64,000 nucleotides of DNA from CAYVQE01 sp964633205 (GTDB lineage: Bacteria > Myxococcota > B64-G9), in NCBI GenBank assembly GCA_964633205.1, contig CAZWFN010000011.1:3783-67782 (forward strand), written 5' to 3'. The position numbers and the translations under genes were made by a program. This document shows positions 45,385 to 53,299 of this stretch, one piece after another (within the stretch, counting starts at the first letter, position 1; each line of letters opens with the position of its first letter). The notes beneath the pieces were generated by a model, which worked only from the letters and a program-made list of their open reading frames with translations, did no database searches and was not told where the DNA came from.

Positions 45385-45415
45385 GTCGCGGGAAACGGAC
45401 ACGGGAGAGACGAGC

Positions 45416-46535
45416 ATGCGCGTTTGGACGAGTTGGTCCCTGCTGGGCTGCGGTCTGGCCCTGGTGTGGGGCGCTTGCGGTGGTGGTGGCGGCGAGGAGT
45501 GCACGCCGCACGACCGGACCGTCTGCGCCGAGGAGGAGGTGTACTGGGTCGATTCCTGCGGCGAGCGCGGCGAGGTGGCCGAGCGTTGCCAGTGCGGTTG
45601 CAACGCGGATTACACCGGCTGCGCCGAGTGCGCCTGCCAGCTCGACTGCAGCGGGCGCGAGTGCGGGCCGGACGGCTGCGGCGGCGAGTGCCCGCCGGGC
45701 TGTGATGCCGGCGAGAGCTGCGAGGCCGGGCAGTGCCAGCCGGGCTGCCAGCCGGACTGCAGCGGGCGCGAGTGCGGCGCGGACGGCTGCGGCGGCGAGT
45801 GCCCGCCGGGCTGTGATGCCGGCGAGAGCTGCGANNNNNNNNNNNNNNNNNNNNNNNNNNNNNNNNNNNNNNNNNNNNNNNNNNNNNNNNNNNNNNNNNN
45901 NNNNNNNNNNNNNNNNNNNNNNNNNNNNNNNNNNCCCGCCGGGCTGTGATGCCGGCGAGAGCTGCGAGGCCGGGCAGTGCCAGCCGGGCGGCAGCGACGG
46001 CCTGCTGAGCATCGACTGCGACGTGCCCTACGTGCTCGACGCCAGCCGCATCACCGACATGAACTACATGACCATGCACTTCGAGCACCTGGTGCAGCAG
46101 TACTGCATCAGCGGCACCGTCGGCGGCATCGACGTCACCGGTTTTCCGGAGAAGATGTACTACGGCCAGCACGATCAGGCCTCGACCCTGTCGCTGGTCC
46201 AGACAAGCATGAGCGACGGCCTGTCGCCGCAGTACAGCGTCAAGCTGGACTTCGTGCCGGACAGCGACGTGGTCGCCGACGCGGTCTGGACGGTGGGCGT
46301 CGGCATTGAGGACCAGGAGGCCATCGTGGGGTTGATCCGCTACGAGGGCCAGAACAGCATGTGCCTCTACGCCCTGGGCCAGAGCGGACAGCTGACCTTC
46401 AGCCAGGCGGTCGACTGCGATCAGATCGAGGGCGGCTCGTTCTCGCTGCAGGGCAATGCCATGCTGATCAACCCCTGGGACGTGGCCGACTTCTGCTCGC
46501 AGACACCGGCCAACTTGCCCTGTTGCAACCGATGA
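45416..46535 (+). CDS. Cys-repeat lipoprotein interrupted by a scaffold gap
   Basis: The signal peptide ends in LVWGAC (Cys21), so it is a probable lipoprotein. A Cys-rich region is followed by near-identical 37-residue repeats of the form CSGRECGxDGCGGECPPGCD, continuing AGESCEAGQCQPG. The 100-N gap at 45835 lies within this array, so the copy number and total length are unknown; both flanks read in the same frame. After the gap a C-terminal beta-rich domain of about 190 residues follows (from LLSIDCDVPYVLDASRITD). It has no known family. The end overlaps the aspartic protease gene (ATGA). Confidence 0.75.
45644..45834 (+). repeat. 111-bp tandem repeat array
   Basis: GACTGCAGCGGGCGCGAGTG recurs at 45644 and 45755, a period of 111 bp (37 codons), nearly identical at the DNA level. 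The array continues into the gap and a partial copy emerges at 45935. The assembly gap is best explained by repeat collapse. Confidence 0.8.
45835..45934. other. Assembly gap of 100 N inside a tandem repeat
   Basis: A run of exactly 100 N within the Cys-repeat array. Real size unknown; the true number of 111-bp units may be much larger. Confidence 0.95.
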
Positions 46536-47854
46536 GGCCCCCGACCGCCCGCATGCAGCGCTCGGCGGTGTTGCCGGCGGCGTGGCTGGCGGCGCTGCTG
46601 CTGGCGGCCGCGGGCGCCGGTTGCGCCTCGGGCGGTGGTGGGGCTGACGGCGGCCCGGACGCGGGCGATGGCGTCGCCGGGCCGGACGGGTCCGCCGCCG
46701 ATGGAGGTGCGGACGCTGCAGCGGCCGACGGCGATACCGCCGCGGACGACGACGCGCCGGCCTATCCGCCGCCGCGCCCGGCCCTCATCCCGCTCGACGG
46801 CCAGATCCTGTTCCCGGTCCAACTCGACGACCGTCCCGCGACCTACCAGCTGGTGGTCGACAGCGGCGCCTTCGGCACCGCCGTCCACGAGCCGCTGGTG
46901 CGCGAACTCGAAAACGGGGTCGGCCGGGTCAGCATCGACTTCGGCCACGGGCTGCGGCTCGTGGATCAACGGGTGCTGGCGGCCGACCTGAGCAAGGCCG
47001 AGGACCACATCGGGGTGGCGCTGCACGGCCTGATCGGCCAGGACATCATCCAGCACCACTTCTTCGGCCTGGACTACCGGCGGGCCGAGGTGACCATGGC
47101 CGCCGCCGTGCCGCCGGTCCCCCCGCCCGGCTTCGCCGCCGCCGATGCGGTGGCGGTGCCCTATGCGCTCGAGCAGTTGATGCCGGTGGTCGAGGCCACG
47201 CTGGATGGTCAACCGTTGCGGCTGGTGGCCGACACCGGCTCGGGCGTGACCCTGGTCACCGAGTCGCTGGTCGCCGCCGACACCCTGGCCGCCGGCGTGG
47301 GCGGCTATGTCTGGCATACCTCCTACGGCTCGGACCCGGCCACGCTGGTGCGCCTGGGCGAGCTGCGGCTCGGTGGGCTGGCCGTGGCCGACAGCTGGGC
47401 GGCGGTCATCCCGGACGAACACCACCTGAAGCCGGTGCTGGACTCGCTGGGCGTCGCGGTCGACGGCTTCGTCGGCTATCCGGTCTACCGCCGCTGCTAC
47501 TTGGCCATTTGCGGGCCCGAGAGCCGCTACCTGTGCTACCCGTACCCGGATCGCAGCCACATCGATCGCCACGAGTGGGACCGGGTGGGCATCGAGCTGC
47601 GCCGCCAGGACGAGGCGCTGTTGATCGACATGGTCTTCAGCCCGTCGGACGCCGCCGCTCAGGGCCTGGCGCCGGAAGACGAGCTGCTGGCGATCGACGG
47701 CCAAGCGGTGGCCGGCCGCCCGCTCGACGATCTGCGCCGGGCCTTGCGCGGCCAGCCCGGCGAGAGCCGCAGCCTGCGCCTGGCGCGCGACCCGGAGCCG
47801 ATCGAGATCGAGGTGGCCGTCGATCGCCTGCTCGAGCCGCTGCCCACCGACTAA
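46532..47854 (+). CDS. Lipoprotein with two aspartic-protease lobes and a PDZ domain
   Basis: The 440-residue protein has a signal peptide with lipobox AGAGC (Cys31) and an Asp/Gly/Ala-rich linker. Two retropepsin-like lobes follow, each with a catalytic triplet: DSG at 110-112 (LVVDSGAFGT) and DTG at 234-236 (LVADTGSGVT), each with a downstream LIGQDIIQ or FVGYPVY turn. From about residue 365 there is a PDZ-like domain (AAAQGLAPEDELLAIDGQAV). The two lobes could form one active site as in pepsin. The target is unknown; the translationally coupled upstream Cys-repeat lipoprotein is a candidate. The ATG overlaps the upstream stop (ATGA). It overlaps the convergent ParA gene by 4 bp. Confidence 0.8.
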   Translation: MRPPTARMQRSAVLPAAWLAALLLAAAGAGCASGGGGADGGPDAGDGVAGPDGSAADGGADAAAADGDTAADDDAPAYPPPRPALIPLDGQILFPVQLDDRPATYQLVVDSGAFGTAVHEPLVRELENGVGRVSIDFGHGLRLVDQRVLAADLSKAEDHIGVALHGLIGQDIIQHHFFGLDYRRAEVTMAAAVPPVPPPGFAAADAVAVPYALEQLMPVVEATLDGQPLRLVADTGSGVTLVTESLVAADTLAAGVGGYVWHTSYGSDPATLVRLGELRLGGLAVADSWAAVIPDEHHLKPVLDSLGVAVDGFVGYPVYRRCYLAICGPESRYLCYPYPDRSHIDRHEWDRVGIELRRQDEALLIDMVFSPSDAAAQGLAPEDELLAIDGQAVAGRPLDDLRRALRGQPGESRSLRLARDPEPIEIEVAVDRLLEPLPTD

Positions 47855-48609
47855 CCCGCCAGGCGCCACAGCTCGCGGGCCAGCTTTCGCAATTGCTCGG
47901 CCACCGGGCTGGCCGGGGCGAAGTCGAACACCAGCTGGTAGGCCAGACCGGCCTGGTTGAGCACCTCGGCCCGCGGGATGCGGGTGCGCAGCACGGGCAG
48001 CTCCAGCTCGCCAAAGGCCTCGTCCATGGCCGTGTTGGTGGCGCTGGTGCGCCGGTCCCACAAGTTGACCACCGCCGCCATGGGACCGCCCCGGGCGTCG
48101 CTGACATCCAGGTGGGCGGCGCGGATCTCGTCCAGGCCTTGCAGCGCGTGGGCCATGGCCGGCACCGGTACCACCACCGCGTCGGCGCAGGCCAGGGCGG
48201 CCTCGGTGTAGGCGTTGAGCTGCGGCGGGGTGTCGATCACCAGCGCCGCGAAGGTCGCCTCCAGCCGGGCCAGCGCCCGCGGCACGGCCTGCAGCCGGTG
48301 GCCCCAACGGAACAGGTCGCGCTCCAGCCCGGTCATGCGCGGGCTGGCCGGGGCCACGGTCAGGTTTTCGGTCGCGGCCGGTTGCAGCAGCTCGGCCAGA
48401 CCGCGCCGCGGCCGGGGCCCGAAGGCGTCGGCCACGCAGGGCCCATCGGGTTCGATCTCGACGCCGGCCATGGCGCCGGCGTGGGCCTGGGGGTCGAGAT
48501 CCAGCAACAGGCAAGGCTTGTCGCTGGTGGCCAGGGCGGCGGCGGTGTGTACCGCCAGGGTGGTCTTGCCGACCCCGCCCTTGATCGAGGCGAAAGCGAT
48601 GGTGCGCAT
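47851..48609 (-). CDS. Orphan ParA/MinD-type ATPase
   Basis: The 252-residue protein has the deviant Walker A KGGVGKTT, DLDPQAH after strand 2, and VIDTPPQLN as Walker B. It lacks a DNA-binding N-terminal extension. ParA-type ATPases position plasmids, chromosomes or protein clusters on the nucleoid or membrane. No ParB or centromere-like repeat is seen nearby, so a role in placing a protein complex is possible. It is 9 bp after the carboxyltransferase gene on the same strand and may be co-transcribed with it. Confidence 0.85.
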   Translation of the reverse strand: MRTIAFASIKGGVGKTTLAVHTAAALATSDKPCLLLDLDPQAHAGAMAGVEIEPDGPCVADAFGPRPRRGLAELLQPAATENLTVAPASPRMTGLERDLFRWGHRLQAVPRALARLEATFAALVIDTPPQLNAYTEAALACADAVVVPVPAMAHALQGLDEIRAAHLDVSDARGGPMAAVVNLWDRRTSATNTAMDEAFGELELPVLRTRIPRAEVLNQAGLAYQLVFDFAPASPVAEQLRKLARELWRLAG

Positions 48610-48618
48610 GGGTCGGCC

Positions 48619-50349
48619 TCAGGCGATCTTGGCCAGCTCCTGCTCGAAGTCGACGTGCTCGCCGACCTGGACCAGGATGGCCGCCACGGTGCCGGCCCGC
48701 GGGGCGCGGGTTTCGAAACGGGTCAGCAGGTGCTCCTGGACCATCAGCAGCTCGCCGGCGGTCACGGTCTGGCCGACCTTGACCGGGATGCGCACCACCC
48801 GCCCGGGCATCTCGGCGTGCACCGGCTCGCCGTCGACCGCGGCCGGGTCGATGCACGGCAGGCAGTCGGCCGCGGGCATCCGCACCACCACCGGTCGTTC
48901 CGGCGCCGATTGGGCATCGCCCGCCCCGGCGGCGGGGGCTTCTTTTTGCTTCTTGCGCAGCGCCAGCTGCCCCTCGCCCTTCAAAAAGGCGATGCCCTTG
49001 TCGCCGCAGGTGGCGGCGATGAACAGGTTCTCCTCGGTCTTGAGCACCCCGGCCGCGTCCAGCCGGCGCCGGGCCATCGCCAGGCCCTTGTTCGGATCGG
49101 CGTCGTTGTGATCCAGCGGGCTCTCGCGGGTCGGCTCCAGGCCCAGCTGCTCGGCGGCGATGCGGACCACCTCGGCGTCGGGCTCGACCGGGGTCTTGCC
49201 GTAGTAGCCGAGCACCATCTTGCCGTAGCCCTCGGCGATGCGCTCCCAAGGCCCGAGCATGACGTTGTTGAAGGCCTGCTGGAAGTAGAACTGTGACACC
49301 GGCGTGACCGAGGTGCCGTAGCCGCCGCGGCGGACCACCTCGCCCATGGCCGCGATCACCGCCGGGTACTTGTCGAGGATGTCGGCGTCGCGCATCATCT
49401 GGGTGTTGGCGGTCAGGGCGCCGCCGGGCATGGGCGACAGCGGGATCTGCGGCTCGACCGCCGTGGCCTCGGGCGGCACGAAATAGTCCGCCAGCGCGTC
49501 CTTGAGCACCTGCTCGGCCTCGAGCACCCGCCGGTAATCGATGTCCAGGCTGTACTCCGAGCCGCGCAGGGCGTGCCACATGGTCAGTACGTCCGGTTGG
49601 GCCGTGCCGTGGGAGACCGGCGCCAGCGACAGATCGATCTGATCGACGCCGGCCTCGATGGCGGCCAGGTAGCAGGCGATGCCCAGCCCGGCGGTGTCGT
49701 GGGTGTGGAACACCATTCGGGTGCCGTCGGGCAGCAGCTGGCGGGCCTGGCGCAGGGTCTCGTGGACCTTGCCGGGAACCGAGGTGCCCGAGGCGTCCTT
49801 GAAGCAGATGGCCTCGAAGGGCACCCCCGAGTCGAGGATACGCCGCACCACCTGCATGTAGAACTCCGGCGTGTGGGCGCCCTGGCAGTCGGGCGGCAGC
49901 TCCATCATGGTCACCGCGATCTCGTGCTCGAGGCCGGCGTCGGCGATGGCCTGGCCGCTGTAGACCAGGTTGTCGACGTCGTTCAGGGCGTCGAAGTTGC
50001 GCACCGCGCTGATGCCGTGCTTGGCGAACAGCTCGGCATGCAGCTGGATGACGTCGCGCGGCTGCGATTCCAGCCCGACCACGTTGATGCCGCGGGCCAG
50101 GGTCTGCAGCTTGGCCGCGGGACCGGTCTCGAGCCGGAAAGCGTCCTTCATGTCGAAGGGGTTTTCGCGCAGGTAGAAGCACAGCGACTGGAAGCGCGCC
50201 CCGCCGCCGGCCTCGAAGTGATCGAAGCCGGCCGCGGCGGCCGCGGCCACCGCCGGCATGATGTCGGTCGACAGCACCCGCGCACCGTGGACGGACTGCA
50301 GCCCGTCGCGGAATGCCGTGATCATGACATCGACCTTCTTCTCACCCAT
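48619..50349 (-). CDS. Carboxyltransferase (OadA/PycB-like) with non-biotinylable C-terminal domain
   Basis: The 576-residue protein has a TIM-barrel carboxyltransferase domain with AFRDGLQS, CFKDASGTSVPGK (catalytic Lys) and FHTHDTAG (metal His pair), then the conserved LSPMPGGALTANTQM. The C-terminal domain of about 70 residues has the biotinyl-carrier fold, but the canonical AMKM is HLLT, so the biotin lysine is Leu542. GGAGG precedes the ATG at 50349. The first seven codons of a longer frame are unsupported. It could act with a separate carrier, or use an unrelated cofactor. No biotin carboxylase gene is seen. A weak promoter with TTGATC and TAAATA lies at about 50416-50445. Confidence 0.85.
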   Translation of the reverse strand: MGEKKVDVMITAFRDGLQSVHGARVLSTDIMPAVAAAAAAGFDHFEAGGGARFQSLCFYLRENPFDMKDAFRLETGPAAKLQTLARGINVVGLESQPRDVIQLHAELFAKHGISAVRNFDALNDVDNLVYSGQAIADAGLEHEIAVTMMELPPDCQGAHTPEFYMQVVRRILDSGVPFEAICFKDASGTSVPGKVHETLRQARQLLPDGTRMVFHTHDTAGLGIACYLAAIEAGVDQIDLSLAPVSHGTAQPDVLTMWHALRGSEYSLDIDYRRVLEAEQVLKDALADYFVPPEATAVEPQIPLSPMPGGALTANTQMMRDADILDKYPAVIAAMGEVVRRGGYGTSVTPVSQFYFQQAFNNVMLGPWERIAEGYGKMVLGYYGKTPVEPDAEVVRIAAEQLGLEPTRESPLDHNDADPNKGLAMARRRLDAAGVLKTEENLFIAATCGDKGIAFLKGEGQLALRKKQKEAPAAGAGDAQSAPERPVVVRMPAADCLPCIDPAAVDGEPVHAEMPGRVVRIPVKVGQTVTAGELLMVQEHLLTRFETRAPRAGTVAAILVQVGEHVDFEQELAKIA

Positions 50350-50415
50350 TCTCGCCTCCGCAGGCGCCACCGGCGACCGCCGCCTTCGCGGGCGCGGCGC
50401 AGGGCGCCTCGGGAC

Positions 50416-50445
50416 TATTTAGCAGCAAGCGTCGGCCGGGATCAA
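50416..50445 (-). promoter_or_regulatory. Weak sigma-70-like promoter for the carboxyltransferase
   Basis: On the minus strand TTGATC (50440-50445), 18-bp spacer and TAAATA (50416-50421). The boxes are poor matches, but the region is unusually AT-rich for the window. Confidence 0.3.
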
Positions 50446-51854
50446 TCCGCGGTGGCGGGCCGGTCGAAGGCGGCCAGCTGGGCGGCCACCGCGTCGCGGT
50501 GGACGGTGAAGGCCATCACCTTGAGCTTGATGTAGTCGTCGCGCACGAAGTAGTAGCCGCGGTGCCGGCCGCGGCGCGACGAGCGTCCCGAGTCTTTGAC
50601 CAGGAACCACTCGTGGCCGGCGTGTTCGGTCCAGCCCACCAGGTGCACGCCGTGGTCGTCGGTGGTGGCGCCGTTGGCCAGGCGCAGCTCGCGGGCCAGC
50701 TGATCGATGCGTCCCGGCGGGATATCGTAAGCCGGCACGAACATGGCGTCCCGGGGCCCGTCGCGGCCCGGCTCGGATACGTCGACCGCGATCACCAGGC
50801 TGTAGCCGGCGCGCACGGCGCCGCGCAGCGCGGCGTAGAACGCCTCCAAGGGCAAGTTGTGGTAGTCGTCGGCGTGCCACCAGTTGTCCGCTACTTCGAA
50901 CTCGCCCCGGGTGTAGAAGGGAAAGCGCAGGGTGGAGACGAGGCCCACGTAGGCCTCGGGCTCGAGCTGCAGCCGCTGGCGCAGGAATGCCTCGGGATCC
51001 CAGTCGCGGCCGCCGTGCGCGAAGCGCTCCGGCGGTCGGCCCAGGTGGCGGTCGAGCAGCACCCGCAACATGTCCAGGCCGGCTTCGATGTCCCACATGG
51101 CGTGTTGCTCGAGCGATTCGAGCAGGGCCTTCATCTCGCGCACCAGCCGGATGTGATCGTGGCGTTGGTCTTCGGCGGTGATGCCGGGATAGGCCGCCTG
51201 CGGCCAGGCGCCGTGGCGTTCGGCCATGCGCAGCACGGCGTTGGCCTGCGACCCCTGGGCGAACAGCGAGTCGCCGCGTTCGGCCAGCCAGCGCCGGGCC
51301 TTGGCCAGGTACTCGTGGTAGACGAAGCCCATCTCGGCCAGCTTGACCCGCTGGCCGGCGATGCGTTCCGCCTCGGACTCCAGCAACGAGGTGGTGGCGA
51401 AGGACCAGCAGGTGCCGGTGTGGAACTGCGGCACCGGCGGCTGGTGCCAGACGGTCTCGAACTGCTCGGGCGATGCGGGCATCGCCTCTTCCGGCAGCGA
51501 GCTGACCAGCCGCAGCGCCTCGGCCCGCTCGCGCTCGTCGGCGGCCTCCTGGCGCTTGCGGATGCGGCTGGTGCTTTCGGTCTGCTCGTCCTGCCAGTCC
51601 CGGTCGCGCTGGCGGATGTGCTCGATGATCGGATCGCGGAAGCGGGTCTGGTAGCGGGTGCGCACCCGCGGTTCGGCACCGGTGCCCGCCCGCTGCCCGC
51701 CGGCCGCGTCCGCCGCCACGATCTCGATCACCCGCCGTTGCGGCCCCGCATCCGCTTTTGGCTCCGGCTGCCGCTGCGGCGCGCAGCCCAGCATCGTCAC
51801 GGCCAGCCCGGCCACCCAAAACCAAGGCGACAATCCAACGTCCCGAATCCGCAT
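50442..51854 (-). CDS. Lipoprotein of the C1 (papain/bleomycin-hydrolase-like) peptidase family
   Basis: The 470-residue protein has a probable lipoprotein signal (AVTMLGC, Cys24). From about residue 130 a papain-like fold with catalytic Cys near 148 (HTGTCWSFATTSLLESEA), His in TTDDHGVHLVGWTEH and an Asp-containing FLVKDSGRSS in place of the usual Asn motif. Such bleomycin-hydrolase-type enzymes act as amino- or endopeptidases. It lies 69 bp after two tandem lipoprotein genes and probably shares their promoter, so those proteins may be substrates or partners. A five-bp hairpin (GCCCG/CGGGC) lies in the spacer. Confidence 0.8.
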   Translation of the reverse strand: MRIRDVGLSPWFWVAGLAVTMLGCAPQRQPEPKADAGPQRRVIEIVAADAAGGQRAGTGAEPRVRTRYQTRFRDPIIEHIRQRDRDWQDEQTESTSRIRKRQEAADERERAEALRLVSSLPEEAMPASPEQFETVWHQPPVPQFHTGTCWSFATTSLLESEAERIAGQRVKLAEMGFVYHEYLAKARRWLAERGDSLFAQGSQANAVLRMAERHGAWPQAAYPGITAEDQRHDHIRLVREMKALLESLEQHAMWDIEAGLDMLRVLLDRHLGRPPERFAHGGRDWDPEAFLRQRLQLEPEAYVGLVSTLRFPFYTRGEFEVADNWWHADDYHNLPLEAFYAALRGAVRAGYSLVIAVDVSEPGRDGPRDAMFVPAYDIPPGRIDQLARELRLANGATTDDHGVHLVGWTEHAGHEWFLVKDSGRSSRRGRHRGYYFVRDDYIKLKVMAFTVHRDAVAAQLAAFDRPATAD

Positions 51855-51922
51855 GCCAGCACCTCCTGGATGCGCCAGGCTACCGCAGGCCCGGCTATCG
51901 GGCAAAGGGGACCGATCGCGGA

Positions 51923-53299
51923 TCAGCTCGGATTGGGGGTCGGGGCCTGCGGATGGGGCCGGGTCTCGGTCTCGAGCAGCCACCAGGGCGAGGTGAGGCA
52001 GCCGGCCTGGGTGCACTGGCGCGGGTGGGGCACCGGCCGGCCGTCGGCCTCGATCTCGAACTCCACCACCCGTACCACGTCCAGGCCCAGCTTGATCTTG
52101 CAGCGCCAGCGGCCGGCAGCCGTGGTGAACAGGGGCAGGGGCGGCTCGCCCGCGGCCCGGCCGTGGGGCACGGCGAATGGCAGGGCGATGGGACGGCGGT
52201 GCAGGCGTACGTACGGATTGATATGGGCCCAGCCCTCGAGCACCGCCGCGCCGTCGTGGCGCACCGGCTGGCCGTCGCGGCGGCAGCGGGCGGTGACCGG
52301 CAGGCGCTGGCGCACCGGCGTGATCAGCATCAGGGTAGGGCGCTCCCAACGCACCTGGTAGGCATCGATGGGCAAGGGCTGGAAGGCCAGCCACACCGCG
52401 TCGGGGTCCGCCAGCGCGGCCAGGTCCGGCCCGCCCAGAGTGATGGTCTCGCCCCGTTCGCCAACCGTAAAACGCATCTCCAGCCCGGCCAACGGTGGCA
52501 CGGCCTCGCCTTTTTCAGGCTTGCAGACCGCCTTGGCCAGCGGCTGGTCGCGTTTGTTGCTCAGCTTGCAGCGCATGCGCTGGCCTTCCGGAGATACCAA
52601 CGCCAGCGCGTCGTCCTCGGCCACCGGGCCCCATAGGTAGACCAGCACCCACTTCGGTGGCTGGTCGCGGCTCTGGCCGACCTGCACCCAGATCGGCGCC
52701 GGCACTCCTGCCGGCGTCTGAGGCCGCGGCGGCAGGTAGGCGCTGTTCAGCCAGAAGCTGTTCGGACGCCGAAATGGATTGCGCCTTTCCTTCTGCTCCG
52801 CCTTCTCCGTCTCGGCCACGGCCTGGTCCCTGTCCTTCGGTGCGGCGGCGGTCGGGGCGCCCAGGGCGGCCCACAGCCGGTCGAGCAGGCGGCGCCGCTC
52901 ATCGCGCTCGAGAGCGGGCGCGCGCAACTGCTCGGCCAGGGCCATGACCGCGGTGAAGGTGCGGTCCATGCGCTCGCGGCGGCGGCTGAACTCGGCGTTG
53001 GGCACCCGGCAGGCGTTGTAGTCGTGGCACAGTGCCAGCATCTGGTGCATCATCACCTGCACCAGCTCCGACGGATCGCGCAGGTTCTCGCGGCCCATCG
53101 AGCCGCCGACGGACACCGAGCCCAGCGATACCTGCAGCGAGGCCTGCAGGCTCTCGTAGCGCACCCGATAGTCCTCGCAGTCCTGGCGCACGATCTGGCC
53201 GATGGGTGCGGGGCAGGTGTAGCTGGAGTAGGTGGCGCAGCCGGCCCCGGCGCCCGGGCCGATCAGCAGCAGCGCGGCCAGCGCCCGGCGGCGGCTCAT
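51923..53299 (-). CDS. Lipoprotein of unknown family (paralogue B)
   Basis: The 458-residue protein has a signal peptide ending in AGAGC (Cys21). Residues about 25-130 are helical and share with the next gene the block CPAPIGQIVRQDCEDYRVRY and GRENLRDPSELVQVMMHQML, then ALCHDYNACRVPNAEFSRRR. The rest is beta-rich (repeated RRxxALPFAVP and WRCKIKL strands), probably two or three sandwich domains. Near the end it has a conserved SPWWLLETE motif, matched by HPWWLVENE in the paralogue. No known family is recognised. It overlaps the end of paralogue A by 4 bp (ATGA). Confidence 0.7.
   Translation of the reverse strand: MSRRRALAALLLIGPGAGAGCATYSSYTCPAPIGQIVRQDCEDYRVRYESLQASLQVSLGSVSVGGSMGRENLRDPSELVQVMMHQMLALCHDYNACRVPNAEFSRRRERMDRTFTAVMALAEQLRAPALERDERRRLLDRLWAALGAPTAAAPKDRDQAVAETEKAEQKERRNPFRRPNSFWLNSAYLPPRPQTPAGVPAPIWVQVGQSRDQPPKWVLVYLWGPVAEDDALALVSPEGQRMRCKLSNKRDQPLAKAVCKPEKGEAVPPLAGLEMRFTVGERGETITLGGPDLAALADPDAVWLAFQPLPIDAYQVRWERPTLMLITPVRQRLPVTARCRRDGQPVRHDGAAVLEGWAHINPYVRLHRRPIALPFAVPHGRAAGEPPLPLFTTAAGRWRCKIKLGLDVVRVVEFEIEADGRPVPHPRQCTQAGCLTSPWWLLETETRPHPQAPTPNPS

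Noticed and set aside
45644..45934. CRISPR-like array
   Set aside because: Repeats are 111-bp coding units without spacers; they are a protein repeat.
46421..50182. Long minus-strand frame over several genes
   Set aside because: Overlaps real genes in other frames with no domain signatures.
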